Positions 1 to 6,553 are shown, counted from the stretch's first letter. The stretch: DNA of 17,451 nucleotides from an uncultured bacterium (GCA_905215595.1 CAJMQZ010000037.1:1-17451), one strand, 5' to 3'. The notes: generated from the letters alone by a model not told the origin. Translations and numbers: made by a program.

Positions 1-24
1 GTCGAAATCGCTGGCACTTTTCTG

Positions 25-50
25 GTTCTCTTTTGGTGTCAAAAGAGAAC
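25..50. repeat. Perfect 11-bp inverted repeat
   Basis: Arms 25-35 and 40-50 (GTTCTCTTTTG / CAAAAGAGAAC) are perfectly complementary around a GTGT loop. No T run follows on either strand (C-rich on +), so a standard intrinsic terminator is not supported. It may belong to a gene left of the window or be a cruciform or protein site. Function unknown. Confidence 0.5.
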
Positions 51-83
51 ATCCCCCCTCCCCTTTTCCCACGCCGGATTTTA

Positions 84-92
84 TGCTACAAT
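84..92 (+). promoter_or_regulatory. Extended -10 promoter for dus
   Basis: TGCTACAAT is an extended -10 (TGn plus a one-mismatch TATAAT), 32 bases before the dus start. No convincing -35 sits upstream, as is usual for extended -10 promoters. Confidence 0.45.
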
Positions 93-124
93 ACCGGTAA
101 CAAAAATCGTTTGGAGAAACGCCC

Positions 125-1075
125 ATGCTTTATTATGCTGCCCCCATGGAGGGGTTCACAGACCGGGTCTGGCGGCAGGCCCATCAGAAATGGTTCGGCG
201 CACAAGGCGCTGCCGACCGCTATTATGCGCCGTTTATCTCCCCGCCGGAGAACCGGGTGCTCATTAAAAAGAAGATGGCAGAGCTTGCCCCGGAGGCAAA
301 CCCGGGTGCGCCGGTCATCCCGCAATTGCTGGCGAAGGACGGCGAACTGGCTGCATGGATGATCGGGCAGCTGCGGGCGCTGGGCTATACCGAGGTGAAC
401 CTGAATCTGGGCTGCCCCGCCGGGACGGTGACCGCCAAGGGCAAGGGCTCCGGGATGCTGCGGGACCTTGCCAAGGTGGACGCCTTTCTGGACGGCGTAT
501 TCTCCCATGCCGAGGGCCCTGTCTCGGTCAAGACCCGGCTGGGCGTGGAGAAGCCGGAGGAGTTTGCCGCCATTCTGGAAATTTATAACCACTACCCCAT
601 CTCGGAGCTGACCATCCACCCCCGGGTGATGCGGCAGCAGTACCGCGGACAGGCCGACCGCGCCGCCTTTGCCGCTGCGCTGCCACGGTGCACCATGCCG
701 GTGTGCTACAACGGCGATGTGACCACCGCCGCCCAGCTCCACGCGCTGGAAGAGGAGTTTCCCGCCCTGTCCGGCATCATGGTAGGACGCGGGCTCATCG
801 CAGACCCGGCACTCTTCCGCAGGGCGCGGGGCGGTGCACCCGCCACCAAGGAGGAGCTGCGGGGCTACCTGACCGACCTGTACCACGGCTACACCGAACT
901 GTTCGGCAGCGCAGGCTGCGCCATCAGCCGGATGAAGGGGCACTGGTTCTATCTCATTCACTGCTTTGCCGGGGCGGAAAAGCTGGAAAAACAGCTGAAA
1001 AAGCTGCGAGAGCCGTGGGAGTACGAGGTGGTGGTGAACCAGATCTTCACCCTGCCGCTGGTGGAAAACAATTAA
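125..1075 (+). CDS. dus: tRNA-dihydrouridine synthase
   Basis: Flavoenzyme that reduces specific uridines in tRNA to dihydrouridine using FMN and NAD(P)H in the cytoplasm. The 316-residue protein opens with the family signature APMEGFTD (residues 6-13). It carries the catalytic cysteine in NLGCPAG (Cys97), the substrate/FMN lysine in VKTRLG (Lys136), the HPR segment (His165-Arg167) and the C-terminal FMN-phosphate region (YNGDV and GIMVGRGL). Length is normal for the family (about 310-330). The ATG at 125 is set by GGAG at 113-116. The gene stands alone: repeat copy 1 begins two bases after its stop. Which uridine it modifies cannot be decided from sequence alone. Confidence 0.93.
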   Translation: MLYYAAPMEGFTDRVWRQAHQKWFGAQGAADRYYAPFISPPENRVLIKKKMAELAPEANPGAPVIPQLLAKDGELAAWMIGQLRALGYTEVNLNLGCPAGTVTAKGKGSGMLRDLAKVDAFLDGVFSHAEGPVSVKTRLGVEKPEEFAAILEIYNHYPISELTIHPRVMRQQYRGQADRAAFAAALPRCTMPVCYNGDVTTAAQLHALEEEFPALSGIMVGRGLIADPALFRRARGGAPATKEELRGYLTDLYHGYTELFGSAGCAISRMKGHWFYLIHCFAGAEKLEKQLKKLREPWEYEVVVNQIFTLPLVENN

Positions 1076-1076
1076 A

Positions 1077-1198
1077 ATGTGCTCCGCTTTGCTCTGCACA
1101 TATTCAGCGGAAATCATATTTATAATTTCGTGTTTGTCGCACTCTGCGGAGTGCTCCAAACACATTTTCACGGGTGGGGTCGCAGAGGAAAACTGCAT
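1077..1198 (+). repeat. Structured intergenic repeat, copy 1
   Basis: First of three same-orientation copies. Stem P1 is 1077-1082/1096-1101 (ATGTGC/GCACAT). Its loop starts with TCCGCT (1083-1088), complementary to AGCGGA (1106-1111). Then comes an 18-base A/T-rich linker, a variable hairpin 1130-1163 tipped C-TGCG-G, a T run, CACGGG (1169-1174) and a terminal GCAG/CTGC hairpin (1182-1185/1193-1196). In this copy the last stem uses a register shifted from the other two copies. It starts right after the dus stop, so it would be the 3' end of the dus mRNA. Confidence 0.8.
1130..1168 (+). terminator. Terminator-like hairpin of repeat copy 1
   Basis: GTGTTTG/CAAACAC (1130-1136/1157-1163) and GCACTC/GAGTGC (1139-1144/1149-1154) are separated by a symmetric TC/TC internal loop, closed by TGCG, and followed by ATTTT. 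It probably terminates dus, although the T run is only four bases and conserved repeat sequence continues past it. Confidence 0.5.
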
Positions 1199-1204
1199 CT
1201 GCGA

Positions 1205-1239
1205 TAAAAAAGCCCGCCGTCTTGCAGGACAGCGGGGCT
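1205..1239 (-). terminator. Intrinsic terminator of ireB
   Basis: On the minus strand a GC-rich stem (1228-1239 with 1211-1221, one bulged C and one G-U) is followed directly by a run of seven T with 1206-1211 as A on the plus strand. It lies 14 bases past the ireB stop. Confidence 0.8.
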
Positions 1240-1252
1240 GAAAAGGACCGTA

Positions 1253-1498
1253 TTACACGTTGAGGTAGCTGCGCAGCATGGCTTGCAGCAGATCGTCACG
1301 ATCCACCTTGCGGATCATGGCACGGGCATTCTTATAGGTCGTAATGTAGGTAGGGTCTTCGGACAAAATGTAGCCCACCAGCTGATTGACCGGGTTATAG
1401 CCTTTTTCCTTCAAAGCATCGTACACCTGTTGTACGATCTCGTGGATCTCATAGTCCTTTTTATCGTGGATGGAGAAAATCGCGGTTGCGTCTCCCAC
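1253..1498 (-). CDS. ireB: IreB family regulatory phosphoprotein (UPF0297)
   Basis: About 81 residues matching the IreB/YrzL (UPF0297) family throughout: VYDALKEKGYNPVNQLVGY, the SEDPTYIT segment, and ARAMIRKVDRDDLLQ near the C-terminus. In Enterococcus IreB is a small substrate of the PASTA kinase IreK and a negative regulator of intrinsic cephalosporin resistance; that role is transferred by family only. I place the start at the GTG whose first base is 1498. AAGGGG lies nine bases before it, while the GTG three codons upstream (1507) abuts that ribosome site with no spacing. Many Firmicutes place this gene next to ruvX/yqgF and alaS; here it stands alone between its own promoter and terminator. 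Confidence 0.88.
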   Translation of the reverse strand: MGDATAIFSIHDKKDYEIHEIVQQVYDALKEKGYNPVNQLVGYILSEDPTYITTYKNARAMIRKVDRDDLLQAMLRSYLNV

Positions 1499-1530
1499 GC
1501 AATACACCCCCTTCGGTTGAAACTAGTCCC

Positions 1531-1559
1531 ATTGTACACGAAATGCGCCGAAACTTCAA
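1531..1559 (-). promoter_or_regulatory. Promoter of ireB
   Basis: Read on the minus strand: TTGAAG (1559-1554), a 17-base spacer, then TACAAT (1536-1531), about 33 bases before the chosen GTG. Near-consensus SigA-type promoter. Confidence 0.7.
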
Positions 1560-1662
1560 GATAATTACGCCGGATTTGCACATCCTGTACAAAATTTCCA
1601 GCATTGTTCCGGCAAGATGAACGATGTCCGGGCGGCATTCTGCCCGCGAAAGGAGCCTTTGT

Positions 1663-2070
1663 ATGCTTTACGGCATCGGCTGCGACCTGTGCAGCCTTTC
1701 CCATCTGGAAAAAAGCCTTTCCTCTGCTCACGCGGCGGCCTTTGTGCGCCGGGTGTACGGCCCGGCCGAGCAGGCGGCGCTGGGGATTTTGGAAGCGTCC
1801 CCTGCGCCGCTGAATGCCCACCGCCTTGCCAGCGCCGCCGCAGATTTTGCCGCCAAGGAGGCCTTTCTCAAAGCGGCGGGCACCGGCCTGCGGGAACCCT
1901 TTTCTTTATGTGAGATCGAGGCCGTCCGGCAGGAAAACGGTGCCCCGGCCTACCGCTTCAGCGGGCAGACCGCCGCATGGGTGGCGCAGCACCGGCTGCG
2001 GGCCCGGCTCTCCCTGAGCCACGAGGGCGGCATGGCGCTGGCCTTCTGCACGCTGGAAGAGGAAAGCTGA
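1663..2070 (+). CDS. acpS: holo-[acyl-carrier-protein] synthase
   Basis: Transfers the 4'-phosphopantetheine arm of CoA to a serine of acyl carrier protein, activating it for fatty-acid synthesis. The 135-residue protein has the family's two metal-binding signatures: the N-terminal YGIGCDL (Asp8) and FAAKEAFLKAAGTG (Glu66, Lys70). Length is slightly above the typical 120-126. The ATG at 1663 is fixed by AGGAG at 1651-1655; an upstream in-frame extension has no ribosome site. In Bacillus acpS lies just upstream of alr-ndoAI-ndoA. Here ndoA follows 140 bases later, with alr and ndoAI absent, so the order is a reduced version of that neighbourhood. Confidence 0.92.
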   Translation: MLYGIGCDLCSLSHLEKSLSSAHAAAFVRRVYGPAEQAALGILEASPAPLNAHRLASAAADFAAKEAFLKAAGTGLREPFSLCEIEAVRQENGAPAYRFSGQTAAWVAQHRLRARLSLSHEGGMALAFCTLEEES

Positions 2071-2150
2071 CCGTCCTTTGTGCATACAATGGAATATCGC
2101 CCCCGCACTGCATAAGCCGCACCCCGCCTGCGCATACTGAGAGCAGACAG

Positions 2151-2167
2151 GATGCGCCGGACGCATC
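2151..2167. repeat. Small inverted repeat before ndoA
   Basis: GATGCG (2151-2156) and CGCATC (2162-2167) flank CCGGA, in the acpS-ndoA gap 43 bases before the ndoA start. A weak hairpin or an operator half-site pair are both possible; nothing decides between them. Confidence 0.3.
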
Positions 2168-2210
2168 ACATAGCGGGGCACATCCTCCAGACAAACAGGA
2201 GGGAGATTCC

Positions 2211-2561
2211 ATGGAGGTACACAGAGGAGAAGTTTTCTACGCCGATCTTTCGCCGGTGGTGGGCTCGGAGCAGGGCGGTGTGCGCCCGGTGCTGATCGTA
2301 CAGAACGAGATCGGCAACCGGCACAGCCCCACGGTGATCGCGGCGGCCATTACATCCCGGCTGGACAAGACCCGCCTGCCCACCCACATCAACATCCGGG
2401 CGGCAGACACCGGCCTTGCCAAGGACAGCGTGGTGCTGCTGGAGCAGATCCGCACGCTGGATAAACACCGCCTGCGGGAGCGCGCCGGGCAGATCACCGC
2501 CGCCGACCAGAAGCGGGTGGATCAGGCGCTGGACGTCAGCCTTGGGCTGAGCTCGTACTGA
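2211..2561 (+). CDS. ndoA: MazF/NdoA (EndoA) endoribonuclease toxin
   Basis: Sequence-specific mRNA interferase of the PemK/MazF fold. At 116 residues it matches the usual length of Bacillus-type EndoA. It has the family opening RGEVFYADLSPVVGSEQGG, the catalytic arginine in RPVLIVQN (Arg25) and the catalytic threonine in AAITSR (Thr48). The ATG at 2211 follows a very strong site, AGGAGGGAG (2197-2205). No antitoxin frame of NdoAI/MazE type is visible in the 140 bases upstream, and repeat copy 2 follows immediately. It is therefore an orphan toxin here; the antitoxin must be elsewhere, or control is by other means. Confidence 0.9.
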   Translation: MEVHRGEVFYADLSPVVGSEQGGVRPVLIVQNEIGNRHSPTVIAAAITSRLDKTRLPTHINIRAADTGLAKDSVVLLEQIRTLDKHRLRERAGQITAADQKRVDQALDVSLGLSSY

Positions 2562-2578
2562 GATAAAAACGATTGGGA

Positions 2579-2702
2579 ATGCGCTCCGCTGTGCTCTGCG
2601 CATCATCAGCGGAAAAAAGACTTTTTAATTTGGGGTTCTGAAAAGCCTGCGGGCTTTTCAGAACCCCTTTTTCACGGGAGGGTCGTAGAGGAAAACGACA
2701 TT
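2579..2702 (+). repeat. Structured intergenic repeat, copy 2
   Basis: Stem P1 is 2579-2584/2598-2603 (ATGCGC/GCGCAT), differing from copy 1 by a compensated base pair. TCCGCT is 2585-2590 and its complement AGCGGA is 2608-2613. An 18-base A/T-rich linker leads to a perfect 16-bp hairpin (2632-2647/2652-2667) tipped C-TGCG-G, then TTTTT, CACGGG (2673-2678) and a GTCGT/ACGAC stem (2682-2686/2695-2699). It lies 17 bases after the ndoA stop, between two converging genes. Confidence 0.82.
2632..2672 (+). terminator. Terminator hairpin of repeat copy 2
   Basis: A perfect 16-bp stem (GGGGTTCTGAAAAGCC and its complement) with a TGCG loop is followed directly by TTTTT. Strong intrinsic terminator on the plus strand, serving ndoA. 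The minus strand has no T run after the hairpin. Confidence 0.8.
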
Positions 2703-2727
2703 TGCAGCTTCTCCTCTATACCACATG

Positions 2728-2769
2728 AAAAAAGGGATAGCAGAACCCACGCGGGGGTTCTGCTATCCC
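2728..2769 (-). terminator. Intrinsic terminator of rpoD
   Basis: On the minus strand a perfect 15-bp stem (2755-2769 with 2734-2748) and a six-base loop are followed by TTTTTT (plus-strand A at 2728-2733). It begins 14 bases after the rpoD stop. Confidence 0.9.
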
Positions 2770-2782
2770 AAAATACATATTA

Positions 2783-4156
2783 TTACTCGATCAGGCCGTT
2801 GAGCAGGGTCAGGCACTTGCGGCTATGCAGCTTGCGGATAGCCTTGGCTTCGATCTGGCGCACACGCTCGCGGGTAACGCCGAAGTCGCGGCCGACCTCT
2901 TCCAGCGTGCGGGGACGGCCATCATCCAGACCAAAGCGCAGACGGATGACCTTCTCCTCGCGGGGGGTCAGGCTCTTGAGTGCCAGATTGATCTGCTGTG
3001 CCACCATGGCGCGGTCGGCTGCCTTGCCGGGTGCCTCGGCGTTTTCGTCCGCGACGAAATCGCCCAGAGAGGAATCCTCTTCCTCACCCACGGGGCTTTC
3101 CAGACTTGCCGGCTCCTGTGCCATGCGCTGGATCTCGCGCACACGCTCCACGCTCATATCCATGGCCTTTGCCAACTCTTCCGGGGTCGGCTCGTGGCCA
3201 TTCTGGTACACCAGCTGGTTGGTGGCCTGACGCATCCGGTTGATGGTCTCCACCATGTGCACCGGAATGCGGATGGTACGGGCCTGATCCGCAATGGCAC
3301 GGGTGATGGCCTGACGGATCCACCAGGTTGCATAGGTGGAGAAGCGGAAGCCGCGGTCACAGTCGAACTTCTCGGCAGCCTTGATCAGGCCAATGTTGCC
3401 CTCCTGGATCAGGTCCAGGAAGGCCAGATTGTGGCCCACATGCTTCTTGGCGATGGAGACCACCAGACGCAGGTTTGCCTCGCTCAGGCTGCGGCGGGCG
3501 TTCAGGCCGTCGCGGCGTGTCTTGAGCAGCTCCTGACGGCGTTCCTCGCTCAGGGGGCCGTTCTCCACGGCTTCCATGGCCTTTTCCTCGTCTGCCTTCT
3601 CCTCGGCATCCTCGGCGGACTTTTCGCCATCCTCGTCCAGATCCTCGGTGTAGCTGCGGCTGTTCTCGTCCTCTTCAAAGGAGAAGCGGGCGCTGTTCTT
3701 CTTGATGTACTCCGGTGCGCCGTACTTCTGGCGGTCTGCCTGCAAAATGTGTGCAGCCTCGGCACCGGCATGGATGCGGCGGCTCAGCTCCACCTCCTGC
3801 TCGGCGCTCAGCAGCGGGATCTGACCGATCTGCTTGAGGTAGTTCTTCACCGGGTCGTCCAGCAGCTCGTCCATGGCAGCCTTCAGGTCTGCCGGGTTCT
3901 CCTCGGCATCCTCTTCGTTTTCATCGGCAAGGCCCATGTCATCGTTGTTGTTCTCGGCGTTCTCCACCTCAGCAATGATGCTGTCCACGTCCAGACTCGG
4001 CTCGTTCTCTTCCTCCAGGACCTTAATGCCGCGCTCCTCCAGCAGGGTGTAGAGGGTGTCTACATCCATGCGGCATTGTGCCGCCAGCGCCTTGGCCTCC
4101 TGTGCAGAGAGGGTGCCCTCGCCCTTAGTCAACAGTTCCTTCAAAGTCATGCCCAT
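2783..4156 (-). CDS. rpoD: RNA polymerase primary sigma factor (RpoD/SigA)
   Basis: Housekeeping sigma factor that directs RNA polymerase to -10/-35 promoters. The 457 residues show a short region 1.1-like N-terminus, an acidic stretch (about 46-92), region 1.2 (DDPVKNYLKQIGQIPLLS, about 100-118), a second acidic non-conserved insert (about 160-200), region 2 (NLRLVVSIAKKH to FSTYATWWIRQAI, about 228-285), region 3 (about 300-380) and region 4 with the -35 helix-turn-helix (TLEEVGRDFGVTRERVRQIEAKA, about 417-439). The chosen ATG (first base 4156) lies seven bases after AGGAG; a longer GTG start would include that site. An ATG two codons further in is also possible. The C-terminus departs from the common HPSRSKKL ending. 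Its 5' neighbour is an SDR gene 51 bases upstream, with no terminator between, so co-transcription is likely. Confidence 0.95.
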   Translation of the reverse strand: MGMTLKELLTKGEGTLSAQEAKALAAQCRMDVDTLYTLLEERGIKVLEEENEPSLDVDSIIAEVENAENNNDDMGLADENEEDAEENPADLKAAMDELLDDPVKNYLKQIGQIPLLSAEQEVELSRRIHAGAEAAHILQADRQKYGAPEYIKKNSARFSFEEDENSRSYTEDLDEDGEKSAEDAEEKADEEKAMEAVENGPLSEERRQELLKTRRDGLNARRSLSEANLRLVVSIAKKHVGHNLAFLDLIQEGNIGLIKAAEKFDCDRGFRFSTYATWWIRQAITRAIADQARTIRIPVHMVETINRMRQATNQLVYQNGHEPTPEELAKAMDMSVERVREIQRMAQEPASLESPVGEEEDSSLGDFVADENAEAPGKAADRAMVAQQINLALKSLTPREEKVIRLRFGLDDGRPRTLEEVGRDFGVTRERVRQIEAKAIRKLHSRKCLTLLNGLIE

Positions 4157-4207
4157 TTTTTCTCTCCTTCCCACTCCGGGGAATTTCCTGTAATATTGCC
4201 CTGTGCA

Positions 4208-5209
4208 TCAGATCACAAGGCCGCCGTTCACCCCGAACACCTGTCCGGTGATGTATCCGGCATCCTCGCCGGCCAAAAAGACCAGCAGCTTTGCAACTTC
4301 TTCCGGGGTGCCCAGCCGCCCCACAGGGGTCTCCTCGGCCAGCGCCGCCTTGTCCTCAGCGGTAAAGGCCGCCATCATGTCGGTCTCGATGACCCCCGGC
4401 GCTACGCAGTTCACCGTAATGCCGCTGGGGCCCTCTTCCTTCGCCAGTGCTTTGGTCAGGCCGATGAGCCCGGCCTTCGCGGCGGAATAGTGCACCTCGC
4501 AGCTGCCGCCGGTCTGGCCCCACATACTGCTCACGGTCAGAATGCGGCCCTGCTTGCGGCGGATCATGCCGGGCAGTGCCAGCTGGCACAGGTGGAATGC
4601 GCCGCTCAGGTTCACGTCCAGCATCCGCTGCCACTCCTCCGGGGTGATGTCGGTAAATAGCTTCTGCTGCGCGATGCCGGCGTTGCACACCAGCACATCC
4701 ACCCTGCCCATGGCCTGCTCCACTGCATGGAACGCCAGCTCACAGCTGGCGCGGCTGGCTACATCGCACTGGATGGCGATGCACCCGGGCAGCTGCTGCT
4801 CCAGCGCAGCGGCAGCGGCGGCGTTCTGGTGGTAGAGCACCGCCACCTGATACCCTGCTGCCGCAAAGGCGCGGGCAGCGGCAGCACCGATGCCCCGGTC
4901 GCCGCCTGAGATCAGCACCCGGCGCGCCGCAGCGGGTGCGGCAGGGACAGGCTGCTCTTTTACAGGCTGCGGCGCAGGCGCTGCGGGCTGCTCCGGCGCA
5001 GGCGGCTCTGCAGGCTTTTCCAGCGTGATCACCCGGGTGGGCTCGTCCACCACAGGCGCTGCCGGTTTTTCCAGCGTCATGATGCGGGTGGGTTCATCCA
5101 CCACCGGTTCCACCGGCGCTGCCGGCTTTGCAGCCGGTACGGCAAGGGGCTCCGGCGCGCTCTCTTCCTCCGGCACCTGAAAGGTCAGTTCAAACTCGTC
5201 CTCGTACAA
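4208..5209 (-). CDS. SDR-family oxidoreductase, FabG-like, with repeat-bearing N-terminal extension
   Basis: The C-terminal part (about residues 96-333) is a classical short-chain dehydrogenase/reductase. It has the nucleotide-binding motif SGGDRGIG (101-108), NAG (176-178), catalytic Ser228, Tyr241 and Lys245 (YSAAK), and the FabG-like end ITGQVFGVNGG. It most resembles 3-oxoacyl-ACP reductases, but substrate is unproven. The first 95 residues are an acidic start, then Pro/Ala-rich sequence with two adjacent 17-residue repeats (36-52 and 53-69; core VVDEPTR..TLEKPA.P). Ordinary FabG is about 245 residues, so this is a real extension. The start is a TTG (first base 5209) nine bases after AGGAGG; no ATG fits that site. 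Likely co-transcribed with rpoD. Confidence 0.85.
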   Translation of the reverse strand: MYEDEFELTFQVPEEESAPEPLAVPAAKPAAPVEPVVDEPTRIMTLEKPAAPVVDEPTRVITLEKPAEPPAPEQPAAPAPQPVKEQPVPAAPAAARRVLISGGDRGIGAAAARAFAAAGYQVAVLYHQNAAAAAALEQQLPGCIAIQCDVASRASCELAFHAVEQAMGRVDVLVCNAGIAQQKLFTDITPEEWQRMLDVNLSGAFHLCQLALPGMIRRKQGRILTVSSMWGQTGGSCEVHYSAAKAGLIGLTKALAKEEGPSGITVNCVAPGVIETDMMAAFTAEDKAALAEETPVGRLGTPEEVAKLLVFLAGEDAGYITGQVFGVNGGLVI

Positions 5210-5379
5210 GAGTGTATCCCTCCTGTTCGGTATTCTCGGCCGGGCGCAGTGCCCGAACCGGAAAAACCCTGTGCCCATCCCCAGACAGTGCAGCGTTCCG
5301 TTTATGTGTCCGGCAAAGGTCCGGTGCTTTGGCGTGCCTGCCTGCAGTTGCGATGGGTTTCGACAAGATTCCATTGAAT

Positions 5380-5388
5380 AATATACCA
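5380..5388 (-). promoter_or_regulatory. Extended -10 promoter for SDR-rpoD
   Basis: TGGTATATT on the minus strand is an extended -10, about 170 bases before the SDR start. A weak TTTCTT lies 17 bases further up, overlapping the T run of the tadA terminator. The long leader that follows has no structure I could identify. Confidence 0.4.
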
Positions 5389-5398
5389 CAATCCAGTT

Positions 5399-5441
5399 CA
5401 AAAAGAAAGTGGGAACTGCAATTTTTTACGCAGTTCCCACT
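5399..5441 (-). terminator. Terminator of tadA
   Basis: A perfect 12-bp stem (5430-5441 with 5408-5419, AGTGGGAACTGC type) and a 10-base loop are followed on the minus strand by TTTCTTTTT. It begins nine bases after the tadA stop. A plus-strand T run (ATTTTT) could make it work in both directions. Confidence 0.75.
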
Positions 5442-5449
5442 ATTTTTCC

Positions 5450-5950
5450 TTATTTTCCCCTGTTTTCGGGCACCGGGGGCTTCCAGCGGGGTCTGCCCGC
5501 TCGCTTTTCCCGCAGGGAAACAAAAAACGCCTGCAAAAGCTGCTGCGCCTCGGCCTCCCGCAGCCCCTTTTCCACCACCGGATGGTGGTTGAAGGGCAGC
5601 GCGAACAGGTCGGTCACCGAGCCGCAGCACCCGGCCTTGGTATCGGCAGCGCCGTACACCACCCGGCGCAGACGGCTGTTGATGATGCCGCCCGCGCACA
5701 TGGGGCAGGGCTCTAAGGTGACGAACAGCTCGCACTCCCACAGCCGCCAGCCGCCCAGCGCCTTGCAGGCAGCGTCAATGGCCAGCAGCTCCGCGTGGTG
5801 CAAGGCGTTTTTCTCGGTCTCCCGGGTGTTGTGCGCCATAGCTACCACCTCGCCGTGCCGCGCCACCACCGCGCCCACCGGCACCTCGCCCAAGGCGGCG
5901 GCTTTGGCTGCTTCTTCCAGCGCAAGACCCATCAGTTCAAAATCGGTCAT
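5450..5950 (-). CDS. tadA: tRNA-specific adenosine deaminase TadA
   Basis: Deaminates adenosine-34 of tRNA-Arg(ACG) to inosine, a zinc-dependent essential step for decoding CGN codons. The 166-residue protein has the cytidine-deaminase-fold signatures HAE (His52-Glu54, the catalytic glutamate) and PCPMC (Cys82 and Cys85, zinc ligands), plus the typical VYGAADTKAG segment. The chosen ATG (first base 5950) has GAGAGG nine bases upstream; an ATG three codons earlier abuts that site. It lies 13 bases after the CPBP gene and ends in a terminator, so the two form a short operon. The last 20 residues are Pro/Arg-rich and probably disordered. Confidence 0.93.
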   Translation of the reverse strand: MTDFELMGLALEEAAKAAALGEVPVGAVVARHGEVVAMAHNTRETEKNALHHAELLAIDAACKALGGWRLWECELFVTLEPCPMCAGGIINSRLRRVVYGAADTKAGCCGSVTDLFALPFNHHPVVEKGLREAEAQQLLQAFFVSLREKRAGRPRWKPPVPENRGK

Positions 5951-5963
5951 GTATCCCATCCTC

Positions 5964-6353
5964 TCATCCCATCGCCAGCACCAGCAGATTGTTTGCACTG
6001 TGCAGCAGCATCCCCGGCCAGAGCTGTCCGGTGCGGTCGGCCAGCCACCCCAGACCCAGCCCGCACACCAGCGCATAGACCATGGCGGCAACGCTGCCGT
6101 GCTGCAAGGCAAACAGCATCGCCTGCAAAAGAACAGCCTGTTCCCTGCCCAGCGGCTGCGCCCGGCGCTGCACCGCGCCCCGGAACACCCCTTCCTCCGC
6201 CAGCGGAGCCAGCAGGCAGACCCGGAAAAACCGCGCCGCGCCGCCGGGCGGCACGGGCAGCAGCACCGCCAGCGCCTTGCCCGCCAGCAGATACCCCACC
6301 GCCCAGCCAAAGGCCGAAAGCAGCGCGGCGGTGCGGGGGTTCAGCTTGTGCAT
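5964..6353 (-). CDS. CPBP-family intramembrane protein (Abi/Rce1-like), short
   Basis: A 129-residue hydrophobic protein with all the hallmark motifs of the CPBP (CAAX protease and bacteriocin-processing) family: EEGVFRG (Glu53, Glu54, Arg58), FALQH (Phe81, His85) and HSANN (His118, Asn121/122). It has about four membrane segments. Family members usually have 200 or more residues and extra N-terminal membrane helices, so this is a minimal version. Motifs are intact, so it need not be inactive. Bacterial roles include intramembrane proteolysis and bacteriocin self-immunity; none can be assigned here. The ATG (first base 6353) has AGGAGG at good spacing. First gene of an operon with tadA. Confidence 0.8.
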   Translation of the reverse strand: MHKLNPRTAALLSAFGWAVGYLLAGKALAVLLPVPPGGAARFFRVCLLAPLAEEGVFRGAVQRRAQPLGREQAVLLQAMLFALQHGSVAAMVYALVCGLGLGWLADRTGQLWPGMLLHSANNLLVLAMG

Positions 6354-6388
6354 GGTCGGTCTCCTCCTGCTGTGATTCGTTCCCGGTT

Positions 6389-6418
6389 ATAGTACCATAT
6401 CTGCCGCCGGGTGCGCAA
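6389..6418 (-). promoter_or_regulatory. Promoter of the CPBP-tadA operon
   Basis: Minus strand: TTGCGC (6418-6413), an 18-base spacer, then TACTAT (6394-6389) preceded by TGG (extended -10). It diverges from the degV promoter 38 bases away. Confidence 0.6.
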
Positions 6419-6456
6419 GGTTTGGGCGTTCTGTCGCGGCAAATTTATGCAAATCA

Positions 6457-6486
6457 TTGACACATCGCCCTAAATGGTGGTATAAT
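6457..6486 (+). promoter_or_regulatory. Consensus promoter of degV
   Basis: TTGACA (6457-6462) and TATAAT (6481-6486), both exact consensus hexamers with an 18-base spacer, 67 bases before the degV ATG. Best promoter in the window; high constitutive expression is expected. Confidence 0.9.
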
Positions 6487-6553
6487 AATTTCCAACCTTT
6501 TTAGCAAAAACGTTGCGTATACTGTATTTTACCGGTAGACCGGAGGTATTATT

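Noticed and set aside
86..1198. Minus-strand open frame of 370 codons
   Set aside because: Complement of the clearly assigned dus gene and repeat copy 1.
2071..2210. Antitoxin gene or promoter upstream of ndoA
   Set aside because: No frame with ribbon-helix-helix character or ribosome site. TACAAT at 2085-2090 has no matching -35 and the TG is one base out of place.
2825..4660. Plus-strand open frame of 611 codons
   Set aside because: Antisense shadow of rpoD and the SDR gene; no ribosome site at its start, no domain, and it crosses two real genes.
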